Assembly (NCBI GenBank): GCA_945787015.1
Contig: CALZGM010000011.1
Span: forward strand, 1-64,000
Direction: 5' to 3'
Source of the DNA: an uncultured Roseburia sp.
GTDB taxonomy: Bacteria > Bacillota > Clostridia > Lachnospirales > Lachnospiraceae
Length of the DNA: 64,000 bases
Positions 1 through 9,765 of the stretch are shown in pieces (within the stretch, counting starts at the first letter, position 1; each line of letters begins with the position of its first letter). The position numbers and the translations under genes are program-made. The notes beneath the pieces were generated by a model. It was not told where the DNA came from, ran no database searches, and worked only from the letters and a program-made list of their open reading frames with translations.

Positions 1-6
1 TTTTCA

Positions 7-37
7 GCATCGTGCGGAATGGACTCCGCTACGATGC
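7..37. repeat. GC-rich imperfect hairpin
   Basis: Arms at 7-18 and 25-37 pair along their length with one bulged base, around a six-base loop. No T-run follows on either strand, so it does not look like a simple terminator. It stands alone in an AT-rich stretch (1-173) where I see no other gene. It could be the edge of a structured element whose remainder lies before base 1. Confidence 0.35.
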
Positions 38-173
38 GGCGCGTAAACATGAAGTGACTTATATATATGGATAATAGAACTTCTTATATGTGTACATCCG
101 AATAGAAAAAAGTCAGTCTCTTTCTCTCTTCCTCAATATACGAAACAATAAATCCAAATTTTGTACTAAATAT

Positions 174-293
174 CTATTTATCCATTTTCTCTTTCTTCAC
201 CTTTTCCGGTATCTCACACTCTTTTGGAACCTTTTTCTTCTTTAAACATTCTTCATCTATCTCATAAACACTATTTTCATCAATAACCAGCAT
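174..293 (-). CDS. Small charged protein, 39 aa, unknown function
   Basis: The ORF is ATG to TAG, 39 residues, and begins MLVIDENSVYEIDEECL followed by a Lys/Glu-rich tail (KKKK, then PEKVKKEKMDK). A strong ribosome site (AAAAGGAGT) lies 6 bases before the ATG, which is the main reason to accept so short a frame. Two cysteines (C16, C26) are spaced by ten residues. There is no signal peptide or membrane segment, so a cytoplasmic location is inferred. It is divergent from the gene at 375. I do not recognise a function. Confidence 0.6.
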   Translation of the reverse strand: MLVIDENSVYEIDEECLKKKKVPKECEIPEKVKKEKMDK

Positions 294-374
294 ATTTTAC
301 TCCTTTTAACTCTTCCCTTTATCATATGCATAAAACAAACATATTTCTCATAGGATAAAATAAAAAAGGATCAC

Positions 375-707
375 ATGGAAAACGATACATATCTTGAGCC
401 AACGATTTTTGATACATTGACACAAACACGCGAAATTCAAATGCTAAAAACTGCTATTCCTTATATGAAACAGTCACAAAAACGCCAATTTGCCATATTA
501 ATTAAATATATGGAACTGCAAAGAGCTGTACAAATTTTTTCTCCCGGCAACGCCAGCCTTGCTGCCTGCGAAGTGCCTGAAGACCAGAACAACAGCTTAA
601 ATATGCTAAATGAACTACGTAAATATGCAACCCCAAAGGAATTAGAGACCATCGATATGTTGACTAATTTGTTCTCTATGATGACACTCTATACCGACCT
701 ATCATAA
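375..707 (+). CDS. Conserved-looking hypothetical protein, 110 aa
   Basis: A soluble, mostly helical 110-residue protein without signal peptide or recognised domain. The ATG is preceded by AAAAAAGGA. The C-terminal half (LNMLNELRKYATPKELETI) is Met/Leu-rich and has the look of a helical bundle. Its stop lies 16 bases before the GTG of the next gene, so the two are probably one transcript. Helix pattern and size resemble those of the next protein, but I see no alignable identity. Function unknown. Confidence 0.6.
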   Translation: MENDTYLEPTIFDTLTQTREIQMLKTAIPYMKQSQKRQFAILIKYMELQRAVQIFSPGNASLAACEVPEDQNNSLNMLNELRKYATPKELETIDMLTNLFSMMTLYTDLS

Positions 708-723
708 TGTAAAAGGAGTAATT

Positions 724-1005
724 GTGGATCAGAATTTTTTTCAAAATAATTCGGCATTTCAAAATCTTTCACCTGAAAAGTTACAATTTATTATGAACTT
801 TGCGAACATGAAAAAACCTACACAAATACAAGAAATGGTTCCCTTTCTGTTAGCATCTATGAATCGAGCCCAAAAAGAAAATATTCAATTTACACCTACA
901 GAATCTGATTTATTAATTGAAGTTTTAAAACAGAATATGTCTCAGGAAGAAGCCATGAAGGTAGACAAAGTCGTACAACTAATGAAACAAAGAAGGAATG
1001 GCTGA
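724..1005 (+). CDS. Small helical hypothetical protein, 93 aa, GTG start
   Basis: The protein reads LSPEKLQFIMNFANMKKPT early and TESDLLIEVLKQNMS in the middle. It is an all-helical, Gln/Met-rich soluble protein with a basic tail (KQRRNG). The start is GTG with AAAGGAGT seven bases upstream; no in-frame ATG sits at a suitable distance. It is the second gene of the 375-1005 pair and its last codons form the left arm of a terminator hairpin. I recognise the type as a clostridial conserved hypothetical but cannot give a function. Confidence 0.6.
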   Translation: MDQNFFQNNSAFQNLSPEKLQFIMNFANMKKPTQIQEMVPFLLASMNRAQKENIQFTPTESDLLIEVLKQNMSQEEAMKVDKVVQLMKQRRNG

Positions 1006-1020
1006 TTTGCCATTCCTTCT
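991..1020. terminator. Hairpin between convergent genes
   Basis: Perfect 12-bp arms (AGAAGGAATGGC and its complement) around a six-base loop. The left arm overlaps the last codons and stop of the + strand gene; the right arm abuts the stop of the - strand gene. On the - strand it is followed by a T-rich stretch (CTTTGTTTC). It probably ends transcripts from both sides. Confidence 0.6.
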
Positions 1021-2330
1021 TACCATATAGACGCTATTTCAATTTCTAATAATGAATCTAATGGAGAAGAACTAACTCCTTTTCCATCTGTCCCTTCAAA
1101 ATATTTTTCACTTGCCGATTCAAATAAAATGTATAATGAACCATCTAAAAAGACTACCTCTTCAGAACATGGAGGCATTTCAATTTCCATTGCCGGATTT
1201 GACGGATTTTTATCAAGTGCTATTAACGAAGTATAAGCTTTCAGATAAGATGAATTTTTTCTTCCCAGTGAAGTGCTTAAATAGACTGAACCATCAGTAT
1301 CAAAAGCTACTCCCTGCACTTTCTGTGGAATATGATATTCCGATAATGCGACCATCTTACCCTGCTCTTTATCAAATTCGTAAGAAACCATTCTTCCATC
1401 AAATACTTCTGTATGAGTTGCTACCCAGATACGTCCCCCATAACAAGTAATGCAGGAAGGTGTATTTGATATCGGATATTCTTCCGAAATTCCTGAAGCA
1501 TCTACACAATATTTTGCACCGGACTCCGCTATATAACGGATAAACGCATACGAAATTCGTTCTAATGTCTTACTTTCCGAATGACAAATCCAAATATTTT
1601 CACCATCATATGCGATACCGCCCAAATGACTGTTCTGTTTCATTTCCAAAGATACCAAATATTCACCTGTATCTTTGTCAAAAATCATCAAGGTACCTGG
1701 TGTAGAGCTTGACTCCGTATAAGCCGTCATAAGGATGTAATCCTGTGTATAACACAGCCCCTGCATAATCTGCTCCGCTTCTTTAATGTATTTATTTTTA
1801 TAATCACTTTCCCTTGTCGATGGCATACCGGGAATAGTAATATACTCTAAGAAATGATAATTACATTCCTTTAGGGTTTTCTGATTTCCTTCTGAAAAAC
1901 GATCCAATTCATAAGAATACATTTCTACATTATAATAATTATCAATGTTCTCAGTCCATTTTGCATACAGCACAATTTCAGAAAGTTCATAATTATTCAG
2001 TTTTGTAATCTTATTCTGATAATTACTGTCAGTATACCAGCCTGCAAAATTATAACCTTCTCTAGTTGGTATTTCTAAAGCTACCGGAAAATCCTTCTTG
2101 TAAATAATTGTTGAATTATCTTGGTGATTCGTTCCGCCATTCAATGCATAAGCCACATGAAGACAGGCCTTATCGTCGTATTTATCTTCTGCCTGTATAA
2201 AAACACTCGCGACAAAATCTAACATGCCGTCTAAAGCCCGTTCATTATTTGGCATGTCTGCCAAGTGGATTCCACTCAGCAGACATATCATCACATATAA
2301 AGTTACCAGAAGTTCTTTTCCGATATTCAA
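1020..2330 (-). CDS. Secreted protein with InlB-type repeat and propeller-like C-terminal region
   Basis: 436 aa. Residues 1-24 form a signal peptide or N-terminal anchor (LLVTLYVMICLLSGIHLA). Around residues 59-128 there is one Listeria-Bacteroides (InlB B) repeat: YALNGGT, then EGYNFAGWYTDSNY, then LYAKWTE. The rest (about 180-430) has repeated GIAYDGENIWICH and GVAFDTDGSVYLST blades typical of six-bladed propellers. The start is TTG: AGGGGAT lies eight bases upstream, and the codon sits 11 bases after the stop of the EF-G-like gene, so translation is probably coupled. Inferred to act at the cell surface; ligand unknown. Confidence 0.7.
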   Translation of the reverse strand: MNIGKELLVTLYVMICLLSGIHLADMPNNERALDGMLDFVASVFIQAEDKYDDKACLHVAYALNGGTNHQDNSTIIYKKDFPVALEIPTREGYNFAGWYTDSNYQNKITKLNNYELSEIVLYAKWTENIDNYYNVEMYSYELDRFSEGNQKTLKECNYHFLEYITIPGMPSTRESDYKNKYIKEAEQIMQGLCYTQDYILMTAYTESSSTPGTLMIFDKDTGEYLVSLEMKQNSHLGGIAYDGENIWICHSESKTLERISYAFIRYIAESGAKYCVDASGISEEYPISNTPSCITCYGGRIWVATHTEVFDGRMVSYEFDKEQGKMVALSEYHIPQKVQGVAFDTDGSVYLSTSLGRKNSSYLKAYTSLIALDKNPSNPAMEIEMPPCSEEVVFLDGSLYILFESASEKYFEGTDGKGVSSSPLDSLLEIEIASIW

Positions 2331-2341
2331 GTAAATATCCC

Positions 2342-4432
2342 CTATTCTTCAATATTCTCTAACTTGCTGGCTCTGCTTTCAATTTCCTTCTCCTGAACAT
2401 CAGATGGTGCCTGTTCATATCTTGCAAATTCGTATGAATAAGTACCGCTTCCACCTGTCATAGAACGCAAATCTGTATTGTATCCATATAATTCCATGGT
2501 TGGAATATCTGCTACGATTTCCTGATATCCATGTTCGGCAGGATTCATGCCTAATACACGACCACGGCGTTTGTTTAAATCGCCCATGATATCTCCTGTA
2601 TATTTATCCGGAACCAGAACCTTCAAAGAAGCAATTGGCTCAAGAAGAACCGGAGATGCCTCCAAAAATCCTTTCTTGAATGCCTGACGAGCAGCTGTCT
2701 TGAATGCCATTTCTGAGGAATCTACCGGATGATAAGAACCATCATAAAGGACGGCCTTTACACCAACTACCGGATATGCAGCTAAAGGACCGCTCAGGCA
2801 AGATTCCTGAATACCTTTTTCAACTGCCGGGAAGTAATTCTTAGGAACTGCTCCACCTACTACAATCTGTTCAAAAATATATGATGTTTCCATATCACCG
2901 GACGGCTCAAACGTCATCTTAACATGACCATACTGTCCGTGTCCGCCAGATTGTTTTTTGTATTTATATTCCACATCAGCCTTCTTCCTGATTGTCTCAC
3001 GGAATGCTACTCTTGGCTTCTTTAATTCTACTTCTACTTTATAACGTGTAGCCAGCTTACTTACTACAACGTCTAAGTGCTGATCGCCCATACCATAAAT
3101 AAGTGTCTGTCCATTTTCACTGTCGTTTACGGCACGCAAGGTTAAATCTTCAGCCATTAATTTCTGTAATGCCTGTGAAATCTTATCTTCATCACCTTTA
3201 TTTACTGCTTTATATCTCATATATGTATATGGTGTGGAGATAGAGGTACGAATATACACAATCGGGTTCGCTTTCGTAGAAAGAGAATCTGTTGTAGCCG
3301 TATTGGCAAGTTTTGCTAAAGCTCCAATATCACCTGCATGAAGTTCTTTTACTTCTTCCGGTTTATTGCCGGTCAAAACATAAAGCTTACCGATTTTTTC
3401 TTCTGTATCTTTATGGTGATTCCAAAGTACGTCGTCTGTCTTTAAAACACCTGAATTTACTTTAATTAATGAATATTTACCAATGAATGGATCAACGATG
3501 GTCTTAAATACATAAGCTGACTTTGGTTTTGCAAAATCAAAATCTGCATTATAGACTTCATTTGTTTTCGCATTGATACCTGTACAAATGCGTTTTTCCG
3601 GACTCGGAAGATATTTTACGATATCTACTAACAAGGTATAAATACCACGAGCAAGGATATTTGATCCCATTAATACCGGAACAATGCTTCCTTCTGCTAC
3701 GTTCACACGAAGCGCCTGACGGATTTCATCTTCTGAAAATTCTTCGCCGCCAAAGTAACGGTCCATAAATTCTTCGCTTGTCTCTGCAACAGCTTCCATT
3801 AAAGCTTCACGACAAATTTCAAGATTTTCTTTTGAGTAATCCGGAACATCAAATTTTTCAACGGATCCATTATCTAACCAACGTTTTGCTCTCTGTTGTA
3901 ACACGTTAACATATCCAACAAACTGTCCATTCTCGCGAACCGGTAAATGGAACGGAGCAATCTTCTTTCCATATAAATCCTGCAAATCTGATACTACCTG
4001 ACGATAGCTTGCTTCATCAATATCCATATCTGTAACAAATACCATTCTTGGTAATTTGTATTTTTCACACATCTCCCAGGCTTTTCTGGTACCGACTTCG
4101 ATACCTGCCTTACCAGATACTACAATAATAGCCGCATCAGCAACTGCAACTGCTTCTTCTACTTCACCAACGAAATCAAAAAAGCCCGGTGTATCAAGAA
4201 TATTAATTTTGGTATCACCCCAGATGATTGGAACTACCGATGTATTGATAGAGAAAACACGCTTGATTTCTTCTTTGTCATAATCACTGATAGTATTACC
4301 GTCTGTAACCTTTCCCATACGTGTGGTCTGGCCTGCCAGATATGCCATAGCTTCAACAAGGCTGGTCTTACCGCATCCCCCATGTCCTAAAAGGACAACG
4401 TTTCGAATTTTGTCAGTTGTGTAAACGTTCAT
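2342..4432 (-). CDS. Elongation factor G-like GTPase (EF-G2 type)
   Basis: 696 aa from the ATG at 4432, preferred over an upstream TTG because GGAGG lies eight bases before it. G1 is GHGGCGKT (residues 16-23) and G3 is DTPG (80-83). The G4 position reads VTDMD (133-137), where translational GTPases normally have NKxD. Downstream, the EF-G domain IV signature (KKQSGGHGQYGHV) and the domain V region are full length. This places it with the EF-G-like paralogues rather than canonical fusA. Role unproven: translocation or ribosome-associated stress function is possible. It is followed closely by the secreted InlB-repeat gene. Confidence 0.85.
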   Translation of the reverse strand: MNVYTTDKIRNVVLLGHGGCGKTSLVEAMAYLAGQTTRMGKVTDGNTISDYDKEEIKRVFSINTSVVPIIWGDTKINILDTPGFFDFVGEVEEAVAVADAAIIVVSGKAGIEVGTRKAWEMCEKYKLPRMVFVTDMDIDEASYRQVVSDLQDLYGKKIAPFHLPVRENGQFVGYVNVLQQRAKRWLDNGSVEKFDVPDYSKENLEICREALMEAVAETSEEFMDRYFGGEEFSEDEIRQALRVNVAEGSIVPVLMGSNILARGIYTLLVDIVKYLPSPEKRICTGINAKTNEVYNADFDFAKPKSAYVFKTIVDPFIGKYSLIKVNSGVLKTDDVLWNHHKDTEEKIGKLYVLTGNKPEEVKELHAGDIGALAKLANTATTDSLSTKANPIVYIRTSISTPYTYMRYKAVNKGDEDKISQALQKLMAEDLTLRAVNDSENGQTLIYGMGDQHLDVVVSKLATRYKVEVELKKPRVAFRETIRKKADVEYKYKKQSGGHGQYGHVKMTFEPSGDMETSYIFEQIVVGGAVPKNYFPAVEKGIQESCLSGPLAAYPVVGVKAVLYDGSYHPVDSSEMAFKTAARQAFKKGFLEASPVLLEPIASLKVLVPDKYTGDIMGDLNKRRGRVLGMNPAEHGYQEIVADIPTMELYGYNTDLRSMTGGSGTYSYEFARYEQAPSDVQEKEIESRASKLENIEE

Positions 4433-4653
4433 AGCAAAAACCTCCAATACTAGTTGTATATTATTATGATAGATATATTTTACTAAATAATTCCGTTTAT
4501 TACAACTTATTTATTCAATTTTACTAACAAAAAGTATACTAGCATTTTTTTGTTTAGATAATATGTACCTTTTTTGAACATTTTTTATCGTTTTTCTCTG
4601 TTTGTTTACACAAATTTAACATTTAATTTCATTTACTTTTTCACTTTAAAGTG

Positions 4654-4683
4654 TTGACTTTTCACTGTGAATTGATATATATT
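4654..4683 (+). promoter_or_regulatory. Putative sigma-A promoter of tyrA
   Basis: TTGACT at 4654-4659 and TATATT at 4678-4683, spacer 18. It lies about 50 bases before the tyrA start and is the best match in the 300-base AT-rich gap between the divergent EF-G-like and tyrA genes. Confidence 0.6.
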
Positions 4684-4734
4684 AACATTTGTATTAAAAT
4701 AATTGTGAACAAAATCATTTGAGAGGTTTATTAC

Positions 4735-5832
4735 ATGGTTTTAAATAAAGTTGGTTTTATTGGTTTAGGATTAATTGGCGGCTCTATTGCCAAAAAAATA
4801 CATATTGAATACCCGAATGCAAAGCTGATTGCCCTCTCAGGTCATCAAGCTACCATTACAGAGGCATTTCAGATGGGGTTAATTGAAAATGAACAGATGT
4901 GTTCTATATCAGATTTTTATGATTGTGACTGTATCTTTTTATGTACTCCAGTTCAGAAAAATATTGAATATTTACGTCAGTTAAAAGGAAATATTAAACC
5001 GGCCTGCATCATTACAGACGTTGGCAGCGTCAAATCTGATATTCATCGTGAAGTCATTGCGCTTAATATGGAAGCTAATTTTATTGGCGGTCACCCGATG
5101 ACAGGCTCCGAAAAAACCGGACTCTCCAGTGCAAATGAATATCTATTAGAAAATGCTTACTATATCATCACGCCAACAGTGAAGTCTTCAAAAGAAACCA
5201 TTCATGATATGTGTACCTTTGTCGCAACTCTTGGCGCTATTCCTTTGGTTTTAGACTACAAAACTCATGATCATGCAACAGCAGCCATCAGCCATCTGCC
5301 ACATATTATCGCCTATTCTCTTGTCAACCTCGTAAAGAATCTGGATGACGATCAGGAAACCATGAAAACCATTGCGGCCGGCGGTTTTAGAGATTTAACA
5401 CGTATTGCCTCTTCTTCGCCTGTCATGTGGCAGAACATTTGTCTCTCTAATCAGGAGCAAATCGTAGAATTGATTAATGACTATATCTCTGTCTTATTAA
5501 AAACAAAAGCAGATATTGCTAATGCTAATAGTGAAGTTCTTTTGGAAGATTTTCAGTCCGCCAAGGATTACCGTGACTCCTTCACCATCAAGAGCAAAGG
5601 CATTATTAATAAGGTTTACGAAATCTATCTGGATTTAATAGACGAAGCAGGTGGTATCGCAACCGTTGCTACGATTCTTGCCAGCAACAACTTAAGTATT
5701 AAAAACATTGGAATCATTCATAACCGTGAATTTGAAGAAGGTGTCTTAAGACTTGAAATGTATGATCAGGAATCCCTCGGTAAGAGTCGGGAACTATTAG
5801 AAAAATATCATTATACTGTTTATGAAAGATAA
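4735..5832 (+). CDS. tyrA: Prephenate dehydrogenase with C-terminal ACT domain
   Basis: 365 aa. Oxidatively decarboxylates prephenate to 4-hydroxyphenylpyruvate in tyrosine synthesis. The Rossmann glycine motif GLGLIGG is at residues 10-16. Family landmarks follow: FLCTPV, TDVGSVKS, GGHPMTGSEKTG and HDHATAAISHLPH. Residues about 295-365 (EAGGIATVATILASNNLSIK) form an ACT domain, suggesting feedback control by an aromatic amino acid. Monocistronic: its own promoter precedes it and a strong hairpin follows. No other aromatic-pathway gene is nearby. Confidence 0.93.
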   Translation: MVLNKVGFIGLGLIGGSIAKKIHIEYPNAKLIALSGHQATITEAFQMGLIENEQMCSISDFYDCDCIFLCTPVQKNIEYLRQLKGNIKPACIITDVGSVKSDIHREVIALNMEANFIGGHPMTGSEKTGLSSANEYLLENAYYIITPTVKSSKETIHDMCTFVATLGAIPLVLDYKTHDHATAAISHLPHIIAYSLVNLVKNLDDDQETMKTIAAGGFRDLTRIASSSPVMWQNICLSNQEQIVELINDYISVLLKTKADIANANSEVLLEDFQSAKDYRDSFTIKSKGIINKVYEIYLDLIDEAGGIATVATILASNNLSIKNIGIIHNREFEEGVLRLEMYDQESLGKSRELLEKYHYTVYER

Positions 5833-5860
5833 AAAAGGAAGCTATTAAGCTTCCTTTTTT
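5831..5860. terminator. Bidirectional terminator between tyrA and the PilZ gene
   Basis: AAAAAAGGAAGC at 5831-5842 pairs with GCTTCCTTTTTT at 5849-5860. T-runs occur on both strands, so it can stop tyrA (+) and the PilZ gene (-), whose stop codon overlaps it. Confidence 0.85.
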
Positions 5861-6197
5861 ATAAGTCATTAAATATTTGATAAATATCAATCTTTAACGC
5901 ATCTACGTCTGTCATTCCAATAAAAACACAGCCATATTTGTATACATCACCGGATTTGTCACAACGAACGATTTCTACAACGGCATCCACAACTTCTTTT
6001 GTCCAAATCTGAATCTTTGTATCGTAATAAGTACCAACTGCTAATTCCTGACGTGAAGTAAATCCCAATCCACTACGTGAAATATCTGTCACATCAACAT
6101 GGATATATTTTAAAGTGGTAACACCATCTTCGTCTAATCGTTCCAATTGAACAGACACATCTAAATCCAGTCGTTTATTACGTCTTTTTTCTTCCAT
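5859..6197 (-). CDS. PilZ-domain protein, probable c-di-GMP receptor
   Basis: 112 aa, a single stand-alone PilZ domain. Both nucleotide-binding motifs are intact: RxxxR at residues 5-9 (RRNKR) and DxSxxG at 38-43 (DISRSG). TTGGAGG lies seven bases before the ATG. A TTGTAA-17-TAGAAT promoter candidate lies about 40-70 bases upstream, so it may be transcribed separately from queA. The protein should couple cyclic di-GMP level to a partner; no flagellar or diguanylate cyclase gene in the window identifies which. Confidence 0.85.
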   Translation of the reverse strand: MEEKRRNKRLDLDVSVQLERLDEDGVTTLKYIHVDVTDISRSGLGFTSRQELAVGTYYDTKIQIWTKEVVDAVVEIVRCDKSGDVYKYGCVFIGMTDVDALKIDIYQIFNDL

Positions 6198-6270
6198 GTT
6201 TCGACCTCCAACACCTTTATATATCTTTATTCTATACCATCTCCACTCGCTTTACAAGTACTCTTTTCGT

Positions 6271-7323
6271 CTATGCCTGTTTTGATAAATCACACACAAA
6301 CATTGCATCACCAAAGCTAAAGAATCTATAGCGTTCTTTTACTGCTTCTTCGTAGGCATGTAATACATGTTCTCTACCTGCCAAAGCGGATACAAGCATG
6401 ACAAGTGTAGACTCTGGCAAATGAAAGTTTGTAATCAATGCATCAATCACTTTAAACTGATAGCCCGGATAAATGAAAATCTCAGTCCAGCCGCTTTTTT
6501 CTGTTAAAAAACCATGCTCATCTGCAGCAGATTCCAATGTTCTGGTACTGGTTGTACCAACAGAAATAATTCTGTGGCCTTCTGCTTTTGCCCTATTAAT
6601 CTTATCAGCCTCAGACTGTTCGATACGATAAAATTCTGAGTGCATATGATGATTCAATACATTGTCCTCTTTTACCGGCCGGAAAGTTCCAAGTCCTACA
6701 TGAAGTGTAACTTCAGCAATTTCGACTCCCATATCACGAACCTGCTGTAATAACTCAGGGGTAAAATGTAGTCCTGCGGTTGGTGCAGCTGCTGAGCCAT
6801 CATATTTTGCATATACTGTCTGATAGCGGTTTTTATCCTGTAACTGATGCGTAATATAAGGTGGAAGCGGCATTTGTCCAAGCTTATCCAGAATTTCTTC
6901 AAAAATCCCATCATAATGGAACTGAATCAAACGATTTCCTTCTTCTACAATATCGATTACTTCGCCCACTAATAAGCCTTCTCCAAATATAATTTTGGTT
7001 CCGATTTTGCATTTTTTACCGGGTTTCACTAATGTTTCCCAGACATCATTTTCACGTCGCTTTAGTAACAGTACTTCAATTTTTGCATCGGTGCCTTCCT
7101 TTGCGCCATATAGACGCGCAGGAATCACTTTTGTGTTGTTAATGACCAGGCAGTCACCCGGTTTCAGGTAAGATACAATATCTTTAAAAATCTGATGTCT
7201 GATTTCACCGGTATTTTTATCTAACACCATCAATCTGGAACTGGAACGATCTTCCAATGGGTCCTGTGCAATCAGTTCTTCCGGCAAATCATAGTAAAAA
7301 TCGGATTTCAATAATTGTTCCAT
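6271..7323 (-). CDS. queA: S-adenosylmethionine:tRNA ribosyltransferase-isomerase
   Basis: 350 aa, full length. Transfers and isomerises the ribosyl group of SAM onto 7-aminomethyl-7-deazaguanine in tRNA, giving epoxyqueuosine. Landmarks: [29 protein letters not shown], and [14 protein letters not shown], followed by [10 protein letters not shown]. It starts one base past the pheT stop, with only a weak ribosome site (AAGAAGT), so coupling to pheT is likely. The queH gene at 59.6 kb supplies the following step. Confidence 0.95.
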   Translation of the reverse strand: MEQLLKSDFYYDLPEELIAQDPLEDRSSSRLMVLDKNTGEIRHQIFKDIVSYLKPGDCLVINNTKVIPARLYGAKEGTDAKIEVLLLKRRENDVWETLVKPGKKCKIGTKIIFGEGLLVGEVIDIVEEGNRLIQFHYDGIFEEILDKLGQMPLPPYITHQLQDKNRYQTVYAKYDGSAAAPTAGLHFTPELLQQVRDMGVEIAEVTLHVGLGTFRPVKEDNVLNHHMHSEFYRIEQSEADKINRAKAEGHRIISVGTTSTRTLESAADEHGFLTEKSGWTEIFIYPGYQFKVIDALITNFHLPESTLVMLVSALAGREHVLHAYEEAVKERYRFFSFGDAMFVCDLSKQA

Positions 7324-7324
7324 A

Positions 7325-9745
7325 TTAACTTCTTAACTCCGCTCCAAATTTCTTGTTCATTTGTTTTAATATCTTTTTCACGAATCCATCCACAGATTCT
7401 GCACCAAATGCTTCTTCTTTTGGCGTAAACAATACTGTAAATGCCATACTCTTCTTATCTACACCAATCTGCGCACCTTCATAGATATCGAATAATTTGA
7501 TGTTGGTAATGTATTTGCAGGCTTCTTTCATGGTCTCTTCGATTTCACCACAAGTGATGTTTTTATCTACAACGATAGCCAAATCGCGCTGTTCCTCCGG
7601 GAATTTTGGAAGTGGAGTGAACATTGCTTTTTTGCCATAGTATTTTGATAATACTTCTAAATCGATTTCCATGATATACATTGGTGTACGAAGGTCACAT
7701 TCTTCAGCGATATCATAAGCCAATTTACCAAAGTAACCAATTTCTTCTCCATTACAGCTGATGCTTGCCGTCTGGAACGGATGTAAAAATGTATTTGTTG
7801 TATTTGCATAAGTAAATTCTACATGTAATACCTCTGCAACTTTTTCAGCAATCCCTTTCATTGTGAAGAAATCTTCTTTTGTACCGAATGTTGCTACGCA
7901 AAGTGTCTGGCGTTCATCCGGATACTCTACTAATGGAAGTTCCTTTGGAATGAACTTTTTAGCAACTTCGAATAATCTTCCTTCTAAATTGCCCTTCTTC
8001 TGGTTACGAACAACGGCATTAATCATAGAAGCAGCCAATGTAGTTCTCATAAGTGACAACTCTTCGCTGATTGGGTTCATAATACGGATTGCATGACGTT
8101 CTGTGGCGTCTTCCGGCAATCTTAATAAGTCCAAATCAGATGGTGAGAAGAATGAATAGTGGATACATTCATGTGCACCAACACCACAAAGTGCTTTTTT
8201 CAAGCGTAATTCTGTCTTCTGAACCACATTTTCGCCACCTACTGTTACCTGTGCTGTTGGCATGAAGGTTGGTGTGATGTGATCATAACCATACATACGG
8301 ATTACTTCTTCTGCTACATCTTGATACCCTTCCATATCTTCACGATATGCAGGAATCTGTAATGTTAATGTATCACCATCTACCTTTGGCTCAAAGCAAA
8401 GGTTTGTCATAATACGAATAATATCTTCGTTTGGAACAGTAATACCAAGAACAGAATTTACTTTTGCGATGCTTACTGTCAATTCTCTTGGTTCTACGCT
8501 GTTTCCTGTGTTTACATCTACGTGTAATTTAGAAACTTTACCACAGCCTAATTCTTCGATTAAATGAAGGGCACGTTTTAAAGCCATAACTGTTGCATAT
8601 TCGTCTACACCTTTTGCATAACGGGCACTTGAGTCAGAGGACTTACCTACTGCTCTTGATGTACGGCGGATATTGTCCCGGGCAAATTTTGCAGATTCAA
8701 ATAATACTGTAGTTGTAGTATCTCTGATTTCTGAGTTCAAACCACCCATAACACCTGCTAATGCAACCGGTTTTACACCGTCACAGATAAGCATATTTTC
8801 TGTTGTTAATGTTAATTCTGTCTCATCTAAGGTTACAATTTTTTCGCCCTCTGTTGCACGACGAACGTTGATTGCATCACCTTCTAATGTGGTATAATCA
8901 AATGCGTGCATCGGCTGACCAAGTTCTTTTAAGATATAGTTTGTGATATCTACTACGTTTGAAATTGCACCGATACCAACTAATGTTAATCTACGCTTCA
9001 TCCATGCCGGAGATTCTGCAATTTTTACGTCATGTACATAATGTGCGCTATATCTTGGGCAAAGTTGTGGACAGTCAACGGTTACTTTGAAGTTATCAAT
9101 TGTTACGTCATCTGTTGTGTAATCTAAAGCCGGAGCTTTGAATGGTTTTTCTAATACAGCGGCGATTTCTCTTGCGATACCAACGATACTCTGGCAGTCC
9201 GGACGATTTGCTGTAATAGCAATGTCAAAAATCCAGTCATCTAAGCCTAAGATTGGCTTCACATCTGCGCCAATAGGTGCATCATCCGGTAAAACTAATA
9301 ATCCGTTATAACCCGCACCCGGATACATGTCTTCGCTTACGCCAAGTTCTACGCCGGAACAAAGCATACCAAAAGATTCATAACCTCTTAATTTGCCTTT
9401 GCCGATAGTCATAACACCTTCTACCGTTTTATGATCTTTCGCTGTTGCATAAACCGTTGCGCCAACTAATGCGGTTGGGAATTTACCACCTGCATGTACG
9501 TTATCAGCACCACAGCAAATCTGGAACTGTCCATGCTCACCACAATCCACCTGACAAACATGTAAATGTGTATCCGGAATTGGTTCACATGTTAAAACAT
9601 GACCAACTACTACTTTGCTAATGTCTTTTCCAACTTCGTACAATTCTTCTACTTCAAACCCACAGGAGAATAATTTTTCTTCTAATTCTTGTGGAGTGAT
9701 ATCAATATCAACATAATCTTTTAACCAACTTAATGGTGCTATCAT
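7325..9745 (-). CDS. pheT: Phenylalanyl-tRNA synthetase beta subunit
   Basis: 806 aa, the usual bacterial length. In order: EMAP/tRNA-binding domain near the N-terminus (about 40-160), B3/B4 editing region, B5 DNA-binding-like domain, catalytic-like core, and a C-terminal ferredoxin-fold anticodon-binding domain (about 710-805, [15 protein letters not shown]). Forms the (alpha-beta)2 enzyme with PheS. It follows pheS by 20 bases and is controlled by the T-box leader upstream of pheS. Confidence 0.96.
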   Translation of the reverse strand: MIAPLSWLKDYVDIDITPQELEEKLFSCGFEVEELYEVGKDISKVVVGHVLTCEPIPDTHLHVCQVDCGEHGQFQICCGADNVHAGGKFPTALVGATVYATAKDHKTVEGVMTIGKGKLRGYESFGMLCSGVELGVSEDMYPGAGYNGLLVLPDDAPIGADVKPILGLDDWIFDIAITANRPDCQSIVGIAREIAAVLEKPFKAPALDYTTDDVTIDNFKVTVDCPQLCPRYSAHYVHDVKIAESPAWMKRRLTLVGIGAISNVVDITNYILKELGQPMHAFDYTTLEGDAINVRRATEGEKIVTLDETELTLTTENMLICDGVKPVALAGVMGGLNSEIRDTTTTVLFESAKFARDNIRRTSRAVGKSSDSSARYAKGVDEYATVMALKRALHLIEELGCGKVSKLHVDVNTGNSVEPRELTVSIAKVNSVLGITVPNEDIIRIMTNLCFEPKVDGDTLTLQIPAYREDMEGYQDVAEEVIRMYGYDHITPTFMPTAQVTVGGENVVQKTELRLKKALCGVGAHECIHYSFFSPSDLDLLRLPEDATERHAIRIMNPISEELSLMRTTLAASMINAVVRNQKKGNLEGRLFEVAKKFIPKELPLVEYPDERQTLCVATFGTKEDFFTMKGIAEKVAEVLHVEFTYANTTNTFLHPFQTASISCNGEEIGYFGKLAYDIAEECDLRTPMYIMEIDLEVLSKYYGKKAMFTPLPKFPEEQRDLAIVVDKNITCGEIEETMKEACKYITNIKLFDIYEGAQIGVDKKSMAFTVLFTPKEEAFGAESVDGFVKKILKQMNKKFGAELRS

Positions 9746-9765
9746 ATCTATTTACCAAACCTTTC

